From positions 1-64,000 of the forward strand of contig CAZFLM010000028.1 of NCBI GenBank assembly GCA_964519955.1: DNA of 64,000 nucleotides, read 5' to 3'. Made by a program: the position numbers and the translations under genes. Below are positions 8,133 through 15,953 of this stretch, in pieces. Origin of the DNA: CAZFLM01 sp964519955. GTDB taxonomy: Bacteria > Armatimonadota > Chthonomonadetes > Chthonomonadales > CAJBBX01. Numbering within the stretch: position 1 is the stretch's first letter; the number at the start of each line of letters is the position of its first letter. The notes under the pieces were generated by a model. That model made no database searches. It had not been told where the DNA came from and saw only the letters and a list, made by a program, of their open reading frames with translations.

Positions 8133-11100
8133 TCACCTCCCCACCGTCGCGGCTGTCAGCGCCAGCAGCACCGGGACGCCGCGGCGGTCCTTGCCGTAGA
8201 GCAGGTCCACTGACTGGATCGCGGCGTCGGGGCGCGGGTTGTTCCACTGCATCGCGTAGGCGACCGCGTGCTGGTCAGTGCCGGCGTAGGGCTTGGTCCA
8301 GGCGATCTGCGCGCCGGGGATGGCCAGCGGGCTCTGCTGCTTGTAGTCCTCCACGTCGCGCTGCAGGATGACCGGCACGTCGACCGACTGCCCGTCGGCG
8401 TAGTACACCACGTACTTCGCCAGCTCGAACTGCTTCTTGTCGCGCACCTCGTCCTGGTTCATGCGCTGGTCGATGCGGGCCGCGTGCAGGAAGAACAGCG
8501 CGTCCGCCTTGCGGTTTACCGGGATGCCCTTCACCTCTTGCGGCGGGTTGTTCGGGATGCCGCCGCCGCCGAGCATGACGCACGTGGGCACGGGCGAGGT
8601 GGCGAAGGCGAAGACCTGGTACTCGACGCCCGCGAAGGTCTGCTTGCCGGTGGGCATGTCGGCGAAGGTGAACTGCTTCTCGCCGAACCAGCCCCGGTCG
8701 TCGCGGAACTGCGTCGCCTGCTTCGAGAGATCGATCGGCTCGTACTTCAGGCCCGCTCCCGCGATGACCGCCTTGCCCCCGCTGAACGGCGCCTTCAGGT
8801 TGCGCAGGAGCGTCGAGAGGATGGTCAGCTTCTTCGTCGCGTTGACCGGCACGGCCTCGGCGTCCTTGAAGCGCACGTTGCAGAGCACGATGCCGCCGGG
8901 ACCGCGCGGGTACTCCACCATCGCGCCGATGTTCAGCAGCGGTCGGACCTTCTGCGCGAAGTCGGCGGGGCGCTTGGCCTTGATCCAGATGTTGTCGAGG
9001 CCGGTGATGTCGCCCTGGTGGCTCGCGTTCTTCTGCACGTCGACGATCTTCAGGCGGATCTCTTGCGCGGTCACGGGTGGCTCGATGGCGAAGGTCTGGA
9101 GGTCGTTGTTCACCTTCAGGTCGAAGCTGCGGGTCTCCTTGCCGTCGAACGTGAGCGTGAACTTGGTGGCGTAGTGGTAGTTCTGGTTCGGCGCCCAGGT
9201 GACCTCGGCCATCGTCTGCGGCTTTGGCAGCTTCAGGATCCAGTCGGCTTCCTTCTGGGGCAGGTTGACGATGTACTTCCACGCGTCGGCGTTGCGTAGG
9301 CCGTTCACCATCAGCTTGGCGAAGTCGTTCGGGAACGCCATGAACGGCGCCACGTCCTCGATGTCCACCACGTAGCTGAACTCGTCGTCCGCCACGAACT
9401 CGTCGGCGGTCCAGCCGAAGATGCGCTCGCCGGAGAGCATCACCACGTCGCCGCTGGTGAGGCCGGAGGTGAGCGGGCTGCGGACGCCCGGGAACTGCAC
9501 CTTCTCGCGCCAGAACGGGCGGATCATGTGGTCGAAGCCGACCAGCTTGTTGTAGGAGGCGAGCCCGTCCGGCGTGAGCCCGTTGAGCATCAGGTAGCCG
9601 CCGGCCTGGGTGAACGCGTCCACCTTCGCCTGGTTGTCCGCGAGCGCCTTCAGGTTGGCTGGCGTCGCGGCGATGACGGCGAGCTTCACGCCGGGCTTGC
9701 CGATGGCCTCCAGCGGGTCGGACGCCTTCGCGTACTGCAGGCCGATGGTGTCGACCGCCTTGGCCAGCAGCTTGTCGTCACCCGCGACGACGGCGGTCTG
9801 GCGGAACTCCTGCTTGTACGTGGCGGCGTGGTCGATCAGGTTGGCGAGCAGCGTCTGCGCGGCGGCCTCGGTGCCCAGCTTCGTCTCGGTGAGCGTCTGG
9901 TTCAGCAGGATGAGGCCGCTGCCGACCGGCACCTCGACCACGGCGCTGTTGCCCAGGCGGTTGTGGCACTGCAGGAGCGACTTGGCGCCGCGCGTGGGCT
10001 TCGCGTAGGCGTTCTGGTAGACCGTGTAGTCGGCGCCCCAGGTGAAGAAGTCCTTCTGCTGCAGCCCCTTGAAGACCGGGTGGTTGCCGTCCTCGATGAA
10101 GGCGATCTGGCCGGTCGCGTCGGACGGGGCGATCTCGGCGGGGAGCGCCTGGTACTTTAGCGGATGCTTCTGCTCCAGCACGACCACGCGGCGGTCGCCG
10201 GCGGCCCACGCGGCAAGCTGGCTGGAAGTGCTCTCCTGCTCGGTGAGGGCGTCCTTGCCGACGAGCAGCACCTTCCCGTTCTCCGGCAGCGCGGCGAGCG
10301 AGTTGAGTGCGGTGAACGCGACGCCGCGGCCCTGCAGGTACTTGGCCGCGTCGCCCGCGGGGTCATACACGAGCAGGCCTGAGGCGGCGGGCTTGGCGGG
10401 CGGCAGCACGGAGACGGCCTTGGCGTCCGCGAAGACCTGCTTGCCGCCGGCCGACAGCTTCAGCGTGAGCGTGCCCTCCTGCCGGGTCGTCACCTCCGGC
10501 ATGGCGAGGGCGACTTCGGCGGCGACCGACGTGCCGGGCGCGACGGTGAGCTGCGCCTCGTCGCCCGCGACGCGCTTGCCGCCGACAGTCAACTCCCACG
10601 CGAAGGTCAGCGGGTCGGCGGAGCGCGTGTCGTTGAAGATGCGCAGGTCGCGCGTCGCCTTCTGGCCGGAACCGAAGGTCCAGTCCCACTGCTTGCAGAA
10701 GACAGCGCGCGGCGAGTTGGAGACCCAGGCGTCGCTGGTGGCCTCGCCGTCGCCCATCCAGAACTGCCAGGCGCTCTGGTTGCTCCACCGGTAGCCTTCC
10801 GTCAGCATGCGGAAGACGAGGCCGCCGGCGACCCGAGCCTCCGTCTTGCCCAGGAACGCCGCCTCGCCGCCGAAGATGGCGTAGTCGGCGGGGTTGATGC
10901 CCGTGGCGAAGTAGTCCTCGCCGCTGAACCGGGGCCGCTTCTCATCCCAGACCCACCGGCCGCGGCCGCCGCCCTTTGGGTTCCGCTCGTAGGCGAGGGC
11001 GGGGTACTTGTCGTAGCCCTGGTCGCCGAAAACGTAGTGGTTGCCGTGGACCGGCATCGACTGGTCCTTGTTCGCGCCGCCGCCGTCGGTCATCGTCAGG

Positions 11101-13151
11101 CGGGTCGGGTCCACGGCGCGGACGGCGTCGGAGCACTTCGTGACTTCCTTCTCGAACGCGTCCATCTTGTCGCCGTACAGGTTGATGCAGTTGATGTAGA
11201 GCCACTCGTTCTCGATGGACCAGAGCATGATGGACGGGTGGTTGCGCTCGCCCTTCACCTGGGCCACCATCTGGTCGCGCCAGTTGTTCATCAGGTCCAT
11301 CTTGACGTCGGACTTGTAGAGGTCTTTGAGCGCCTGGTCCTCCTCGATGGCCATATAGCCGATGGCCTCGCCGTCCAGCGGGCCGCAGCGGCGGACGACG
11401 ACGCCGTTCTGATCGGCCCAGTCCAGCGTCTCGTCGGTGGTCATCCCCTGCCAGCGGATGCCGCCCTGCGTCGCCCCCATCAGGCGCATACTGCGCTGGT
11501 TCGTCTCGCGGTAGCGCTTCAGCCAGTCGTCCTTCCCCGCGTTGCTGCCGATAAGGTCGCACCAGACGCGCCAGACGATGCCGTTCAGCGTGAACTGGTC
11601 GCCCTGCGTGCCCCACTCGCGGAAGCCGAACGTCTGGTCGAACGTGTCGACCGCCTTGCCGCCGACCTTCAGCGTGGTGCGCAGGATGTAGAGGTTCGGC
11701 TCGTCCGGCCACCAGAGCTTCGCGTTGTCCCACGGGCCGGTGGTCGGGAACATGCGCTCCGCCCCCGCGGCGAGGGTGAACGCGACCGGCGGGAACGTCT
11801 TCTCGACCTGCCCGCTCTTCTCGTTCACCGCCTCGGTGACGATCTGCCCGGTCACTTCCCTGGCGGTCGAGTTCAGCACGGTGATCTCGGCGTCGAGCTG
11901 CTTCTTCGCGACGGAGGTCTTCACGAACGCGTCGGTCGTCTTCACTGAGCCGGCGCACACGAACTCCGGTGTGTTCAGGATGCCGGACTTCGGCGAACTC
12001 CACACAGGGTACGCGAGGCGCTGGAAACCGTCGCCGAAGTACTTCACGGGCAGGTTGAAGTTGCGGCGGAGCTTCATCGGCTCTTTGGGGTTGTAGGAGT
12101 AGGCGTACCACGCGTCGCGGATGCCGACCCAGACCTCGTTCACGCCGGGCTTCACTGCCTTGGTGACATCGACCTGGAAGCGGCAGAATGGGTTCTTCTC
12201 GAAGCCGCACGCGACCCCGTTGACGACGACCGTCGTGTTGAGGCTGTTGAGCGGGAAGACGAGGTGGAACGAGCGTCCGGCGCACGCTGCGGGCACCTCG
12301 ACGCGCGTGCGGTACCAGAGGCGGTGCGCGAAGAGCAGGTCGGGGCGGGCGACGTTGCGGTCGCTCGGCACCTGGATGCCGGTCCAGATCGGGTTGCTCG
12401 GAAGGTCCTTGATGGGCGTGGCGACCTCCGCGGGCATCTGCTCGTCGGCGCGGCAGATCTCCCACGCGCCGGCCAGCTCGACCTTCGACCGGGCGGCGGC
12501 GCCGGCGGGCTCGGGCAGCCTGAAGACCTGCTTCGCGGCCTGCGCGTCGAGCGGGTCGTTGCGCACCTCGCCCGGCTTGTATCGCGAGTTCGGCTGGAAC
12601 GCGCCCTTGGTGAGGCAGAGGGCGTCCGAGGCGTAGAGGATGCGCTGCCACTTGCCGTTGGCGCCCTTCGCCTTGGGCAGTCGCACCTCCAGTTTGTGCG
12701 CGCCCGCGGTCAGGCTCTGCGTGCCGAGTTTCAGCCAGGCGACCTCGCACCAGAAGTCCAGCTCCATCAGGTCGCTGGTCAGCTCGTCGGGCTTGACGGT
12801 CTTCCACGTACCACCGTCGATGCGCCAGTCGAAGACCGAGCGGACGAACTCGAAGCCGATGCGGTCCCACACCTCGTAGCTGCCCGCCGACTTCGCCTGG
12901 AAGGCGTAGGAGATGAGCACGCCGCCCTCGGGCGCGTCCTTCTCCACCTTGTCCTCGTCGATGGAGACGTGCAGCCACTTCTCGCCGGATAGGAACTCCT
13001 TGTGGCCCCACCCGGCGATGTTCGGCTTCATGTTGATGGCGGAGGTGCTCTCGCCCTCGATCCACACGAACTCGGGCGGCGCGGCGCAGGCGGCCAGCGC
13101 GAGCAGCATCAGCGCGAGGAGAGCAAGCAGGGTGACAGCGAGTCGTCTCAT
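8133..13151 (-). CDS. Very large secreted GH2-like glycoside hydrolase
   Basis: This protein has 1,672 residues with a signal peptide (MRRLAVTLLALLALMLLALAA). An N-terminal domain of about 200 residues looks like a carbohydrate-binding beta-sandwich. Next come the GH2 sugar-binding and immunoglobulin-like domains and a TIM barrel. The barrel holds HPSIMLWSIENEW with Asn648-Glu649 as the predicted acid/base pair and SGED with Glu745 as a candidate nucleophile. The C-terminal 900 residues include a GATase-like or receiver-like region (LLVYDPAGDAAKYL), a discoidin-like segment near 1360-1400 and further beta domains. Ordinary GH2 enzymes have 600-1,100 residues. ATG 13151 is preferred to ATG 13157 because GGAAGGAG is only 2 nt from the latter and 8 nt from the former. 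The gene follows a regulator gene on the same strand. The substrate is unknown; beta-galactoside or beta-glucuronide linkages are typical of the family. Confidence 0.85.
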   Translation of the reverse strand: MRRLAVTLLALLALMLLALAACAAPPEFVWIEGESTSAINMKPNIAGWGHKEFLSGEKWLHVSIDEDKVEKDAPEGGVLISYAFQAKSAGSYEVWDRIGFEFVRSVFDWRIDGGTWKTVKPDELTSDLMELDFWCEVAWLKLGTQSLTAGAHKLEVRLPKAKGANGKWQRILYASDALCLTKGAFQPNSRYKPGEVRNDPLDAQAAKQVFRLPEPAGAAARSKVELAGAWEICRADEQMPAEVATPIKDLPSNPIWTGIQVPSDRNVARPDLLFAHRLWYRTRVEVPAACAGRSFHLVFPLNSLNTTVVVNGVACGFEKNPFCRFQVDVTKAVKPGVNEVWVGIRDAWYAYSYNPKEPMKLRRNFNLPVKYFGDGFQRLAYPVWSSPKSGILNTPEFVCAGSVKTTDAFVKTSVAKKQLDAEITVLNSTAREVTGQIVTEAVNEKSGQVEKTFPPVAFTLAAGAERMFPTTGPWDNAKLWWPDEPNLYILRTTLKVGGKAVDTFDQTFGFREWGTQGDQFTLNGIVWRVWCDLIGSNAGKDDWLKRYRETNQRSMRLMGATQGGIRWQGMTTDETLDWADQNGVVVRRCGPLDGEAIGYMAIEEDQALKDLYKSDVKMDLMNNWRDQMVAQVKGERNHPSIMLWSIENEWLYINCINLYGDKMDAFEKEVTKCSDAVRAVDPTRLTMTDGGGANKDQSMPVHGNHYVFGDQGYDKYPALAYERNPKGGGRGRWVWDEKRPRFSGEDYFATGINPADYAIFGGEAAFLGKTEARVAGGLVFRMLTEGYRWSNQSAWQFWMGDGEATSDAWVSNSPRAVFCKQWDWTFGSGQKATRDLRIFNDTRSADPLTFAWELTVGGKRVAGDEAQLTVAPGTSVAAEVALAMPEVTTRQEGTLTLKLSAGGKQVFADAKAVSVLPPAKPAASGLLVYDPAGDAAKYLQGRGVAFTALNSLAALPENGKVLLVGKDALTEQESTSSQLAAWAAGDRRVVVLEQKHPLKYQALPAEIAPSDATGQIAFIEDGNHPVFKGLQQKDFFTWGADYTVYQNAYAKPTRGAKSLLQCHNRLGNSAVVEVPVGSGLILLNQTLTETKLGTEAAAQTLLANLIDHAATYKQEFRQTAVVAGDDKLLAKAVDTIGLQYAKASDPLEAIGKPGVKLAVIAATPANLKALADNQAKVDAFTQAGGYLMLNGLTPDGLASYNKLVGFDHMIRPFWREKVQFPGVRSPLTSGLTSGDVVMLSGERIFGWTADEFVADDEFSYVVDIEDVAPFMAFPNDFAKLMVNGLRNADAWKYIVNLPQKEADWILKLPKPQTMAEVTWAPNQNYHYATKFTLTFDGKETRSFDLKVNNDLQTFAIEPPVTAQEIRLKIVDVQKNASHQGDITGLDNIWIKAKRPADFAQKVRPLLNIGAMVEYPRGPGGIVLCNVRFKDAEAVPVNATKKLTILSTLLRNLKAPFSGGKAVIAGAGLKYEPIDLSKQATQFRDDRGWFGEKQFTFADMPTGKQTFAGVEYQVFAFATSPVPTCVMLGGGGIPNNPPQEVKGIPVNRKADALFFLHAARIDQRMNQDEVRDKKQFELAKYVVYYADGQSVDVPVILQRDVEDYKQQSPLAIPGAQIAWTKPYAGTDQHAVAYAMQWNNPRPDAAIQSVDLLYGKDRRGVPVLLALTAATVGR

Positions 13152-13191
13152 AGTCATGGCTCCTTCCGGCAGGGCAAGGGCAAAGTCATCG

Positions 13192-13308
13192 AACATGGAT
13201 GTACAGGATAGACAGGATAACGGCATGATCTGGGTAGCGCTACCGCTCGCGCGGCCAGTGCGTACGTCGGCCGTCGCCTCCATCCTGTTCATCCTGTACA
13301 TCCATGTT
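13192..13308. repeat. 27-bp inverted repeat between regulator and GH2 genes
   Basis: AACATGGATGTACAGGATAG plus ACAGGAT at 13192-13218 is matched in inverse orientation at 13282-13308 with two mismatches. The 63 bp between is unrelated spacer. The right arm overlaps the stop codon of the regulator gene. The whole could fold into a long hairpin in the mRNA joining the two genes and attenuate the GH2 message. It could also be a small insertion with inverted ends. Confidence 0.7.
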
Positions 13309-14413
13309 AAGCAGTCAGTGCCGTCGGCCGCACGCGCGGCGGGATCCACACGCAGCGAGGCTTGGGCTGGCGGCCGGACATCAACGTATCGAGCATCTCG
13401 AACATGGTCGCGACGACGAGCGGCGGGTTCATCTCGACGATGGTGAGCGTGTCCTCGAATCCGAGCAGGACGGACGACCCGGCGTTGGCATGGGAGGCGA
13501 TGCGCACGTCGATGCCCGGCCGTACGCCGAGGCGCTGCAGGGCCGTGAGCGCGCCCTGGGCCATCATGTCGTCGTTGATGACGACACCGTCCGGCCAGGC
13601 GTCACGCGGCTGCGAGAAGACGGTGGTCGCGGCGCGGTAGCCCTGCTCGCGGAAGCTGCCCGGGCGATCGAACGCAGCGTGGCGCCGGCCCGCCCATACG
13701 AGGGCGTCGTCCAGCGCGAGGCCGTTGGCCGCCAGCGTCGCGCGCATCTCCGAGGTCTCCGCCGTGGCCACCGTGTCCCACACGGTGGGGCGTTCCGGGA
13801 CGATCGGCGACCAGAACCCGATGCGGCGGCAGCCTTGCTCCACGAGCTGTTCAGCGCCCATACGCACCATCGCCAGGCTGTCTAGCGCCACCGTGCAGGG
13901 GCCGGGCCCGGCAAACGCGACGATGGGCAGGCCGCGCCGCTGCAGCCACTCGACGGGCTTCGCCTCCAGCCCGACGCAGAGCACTCCGTGGATGCGCCCG
14001 GCGTCGATTTGCGCGGCGAAGCCTTCGTCGACCGGCATCTCGTCGGCAGCCCAGGGCCGCGCGAACTGGAAGCGCAGATCCTCGCCCCGCTCCTCGGCGC
14101 GCCGCCGGGCCTGCTCGACGAGGATGGACCAGAACGGCGACGCGTCCGCGCCCTCGAAGAAGCCGGGGTAGCACAGGAGCGCGATGGTCTTGCGGTGGAG
14201 GGTGGGCGACACGAAGACGCCGACGCCGTGCCGCCGCACGACGACGTCCTCGGCCTCCAGCTCGCCGAGCGCCGAGTTGACGGTCGCGAGGCTCACGCCG
14301 AGTTCGTCGCGGAGTTGCAGCACGGTCGGCAGCTTGGCGTCCGGCCCGAGTTCGTGGGCCAGCGCGCGGATGCGGTCGCAGGTTGCCTGGAGGCGCGTGG
14401 GTTTGATGGGCAT
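13307..14413 (-). CDS. GntR-HTH / LacI-type sugar-sensing transcriptional regulator
   Basis: This 368-residue regulator has an N-terminal winged helix of the GntR type (residues 5-68: AKLPTVLQLRDELGVSLATV, then NSALGELEAEDVVVRR). A LacI/GalR-type periplasmic-binding-like sensor domain fills residues 75-365 (KTIALLCYPGF, GVVINDDMMAQGALTALQRLG). This is the AraR-like arrangement, in which a sugar effector releases the protein from its operator. It sits directly upstream of the GH2 gene on the same strand, so it probably controls that gene and itself. A perfect palindrome lies 20-30 bp before its ATG. The effector cannot be named from sequence. Confidence 0.88.
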   Translation of the reverse strand: MPIKPTRLQATCDRIRALAHELGPDAKLPTVLQLRDELGVSLATVNSALGELEAEDVVVRRHGVGVFVSPTLHRKTIALLCYPGFFEGADASPFWSILVEQARRRAEERGEDLRFQFARPWAADEMPVDEGFAAQIDAGRIHGVLCVGLEAKPVEWLQRRGLPIVAFAGPGPCTVALDSLAMVRMGAEQLVEQGCRRIGFWSPIVPERPTVWDTVATAETSEMRATLAANGLALDDALVWAGRRHAAFDRPGSFREQGYRAATTVFSQPRDAWPDGVVINDDMMAQGALTALQRLGVRPGIDVRIASHANAGSSVLLGFEDTLTIVEMNPPLVVATMFEMLDTLMSGRQPKPRCVWIPPRVRPTALTA

Positions 14414-14420
14414 GGGCTGT

Positions 14421-14454
14421 CAGTGTATCAGAGTTCTAGAACACCTTCAGTGTA
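14421..14454 (-). promoter_or_regulatory. Candidate operator of the GntR/LacI regulator
   Basis: The perfect palindrome GTTCTAGAAC occupies 14433-14442, about 20 bp upstream of the regulator start. CAGTGTA occurs on each side (14421-14427 and 14448-14454). Position and symmetry suit an autoregulatory operator near the promoter. No consensus has been published for this protein, so the role is inferred. Confidence 0.45.
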
Positions 14455-14815
14455 GCATGGGTGGGGGCGGGTTGGCAAGGGGGAACAGCGGGCCAGGTTG
14501 GGTTCGTCGGGGTGCAAGTGCCGGGTTGGCGCTGCCGGGTTCAAACCCGGCGCTGCGGATGGGCGAAGTCCCCTGCGGGGACTGGGGCGGTGCCGGGTTG
14601 CGAGCTGTCAACCCCTGCAGGGGGGGTTCGCCCTGGGGCAGGCCGGCATTTCAATGCCGGCGGCGGTGGGGTGCGGGCGAACGGTGTGCGGTGAGCGCGC
14701 CGGGCCCGGTACGCCGGGTCGACATTTCCATGCCGACGCGGGCGGGTTGCAGGTCCGGGACGCCGGATGGTGAATGAGCTTGCGTAGGCTCACTCTCCCT
14801 GGAAGGAGAGATCGG
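14455..14815. repeat. Four-hairpin repeat module (single copy) in spacer
   Basis: There is no gene between the regulator and the TolB-like gene. The segment 14531-14663 carries four inverted repeats in a row. They are GCCGGGTT/AACCCGGC (14534-14551), AGTCCCC/GGGGACT (about 14568-14584), AACCCCT/AGGGGGGTT (14610-14628) and GCCGGCATT/AATGCCGGC (14642-14661). The same order of hairpins forms the tandem array at 21837-22376, where the fourth arm pair reads GGCGTT/AACGCC instead. The right end contains the ribosome-binding site of the next gene. Confidence 0.7.
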
Positions 14816-15829
14816 GTGGAACGCGTGGCGGGGCGGGCGGCGTGGATGGTGGCGGTGCTGGCGGTGTGGTCGGGGGCTGCGGCGGCGCAGGAGCCGCCCG
14901 GCGATATCATCTACGCGGCACGGTACTACTACGCCGCGCCGTCGAAGCGCACGAGCCACTGGCACCTCTACCGCATCCACGCGGACGGCACGGGGCGGCG
15001 GCAGTTGACGAGCGGCGCGGGCGACCAGGTCGGGCCCGAGGTGTCCCCGGATGGGCGATACGTTGCGTACCTGAGCAACCCGTGGAAGGCAACCGAGGCG
15101 TTCGTGGTGGCTCGGGCAGATGACGGCCATGTCCTGTTCATGCGGCGCCGGTCGGCGCGGTTGAGGGATGGATGGTGCTGGGTCAGGTGGGCGGCAGACT
15201 CGCGGTCCCTGGGCATCGCCGAATGGGCCGACAGTGCCGACACGCCCGAGAAGCCGAGCTTCGTCGTGGCGGTTCCGTCGGGCAAGCAGTTGTCGGTTCG
15301 GTCGTGGCATCCCTGCCGTGACCCCAGAGTGAGCCCCGATGGGCGGCACTTGGCACCTGACTATACGAACGCGAAGGGGTTCGACGATCTGCGGCTGATC
15401 ATGCTCGACCGCGCAGGCAATGCCCTTTCGACGGTTCGCATGGGTGATGTGCTGCCCAAGTCGCACGAGCCGAACGATTCGGCGAGTAGTGGAATCCTGC
15501 AGTATGTGGGGGGATCGACTTTCCTCATCGGGGAGAACCTCGGCCACGAGTTGGCGAGCGCCTCGCGGAACTGGGGGCTGTTCACGATCGACATGAAGGC
15601 GCGGAAGCTCGTCTGGTTCGGCGAGGGGTGCGCGATGGCGGTCGCGGCGGACGGCGAGCAGTTCTGCAGGACGACGTCGACTGACCTGGCCCCGCTGGGA
15701 GACGGGCGCGAGGTGTACGCTTCGCAGTTGCTCGTGGGGCGGCTTTCCGACCAGAAGACGAAGGCGATCGTGTCCGGCCTGGTGTTCGTGCGCCACCCGC
15801 AGTGGGTGCCGCGGAGCGGTGGGAAGTAG
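14816..15829 (+). CDS. Secreted TolB/PD40-like beta-propeller protein
   Basis: This 337-residue protein has a signal peptide ending AAAAQE and a six-bladed propeller of the WD40-like/PD40 type. Repeats of the form LYRIHADGTGRRQLTSGAG, EVSPDGRYVAYLS and RVSPDGRHLA are visible. Such propellers bind proteins or glycans, and they often precede enzymatic domains, but none is present here. GTG 14816 is taken as the start because AGGAGAG lies 7 nt upstream. The ATG at 14774 has no such site and would spoil the signal peptide. The gene is followed 124 bp later by the sialate O-acetylesterase-like gene on the same strand, and the two may be co-expressed. Confidence 0.75.
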   Translation: MERVAGRAAWMVAVLAVWSGAAAAQEPPGDIIYAARYYYAAPSKRTSHWHLYRIHADGTGRRQLTSGAGDQVGPEVSPDGRYVAYLSNPWKATEAFVVARADDGHVLFMRRRSARLRDGWCWVRWAADSRSLGIAEWADSADTPEKPSFVVAVPSGKQLSVRSWHPCRDPRVSPDGRHLAPDYTNAKGFDDLRLIMLDRAGNALSTVRMGDVLPKSHEPNDSASSGILQYVGGSTFLIGENLGHELASASRNWGLFTIDMKARKLVWFGEGCAMAVAADGEQFCRTTSTDLAPLGDGREVYASQLLVGRLSDQKTKAIVSGLVFVRHPQWVPRSGGK

Positions 15830-15953
15830 GCGGCGTTGTACAGGACGGGCAGGGACGCCCATCCCACCACCGGCGTGTGCCGGGCGAGGGGGCACGGCGG
15901 ATCCTGCAAGAGCGCCACGGCGGGCGACAGATGATTCCGAATGGAGTGTCTCA

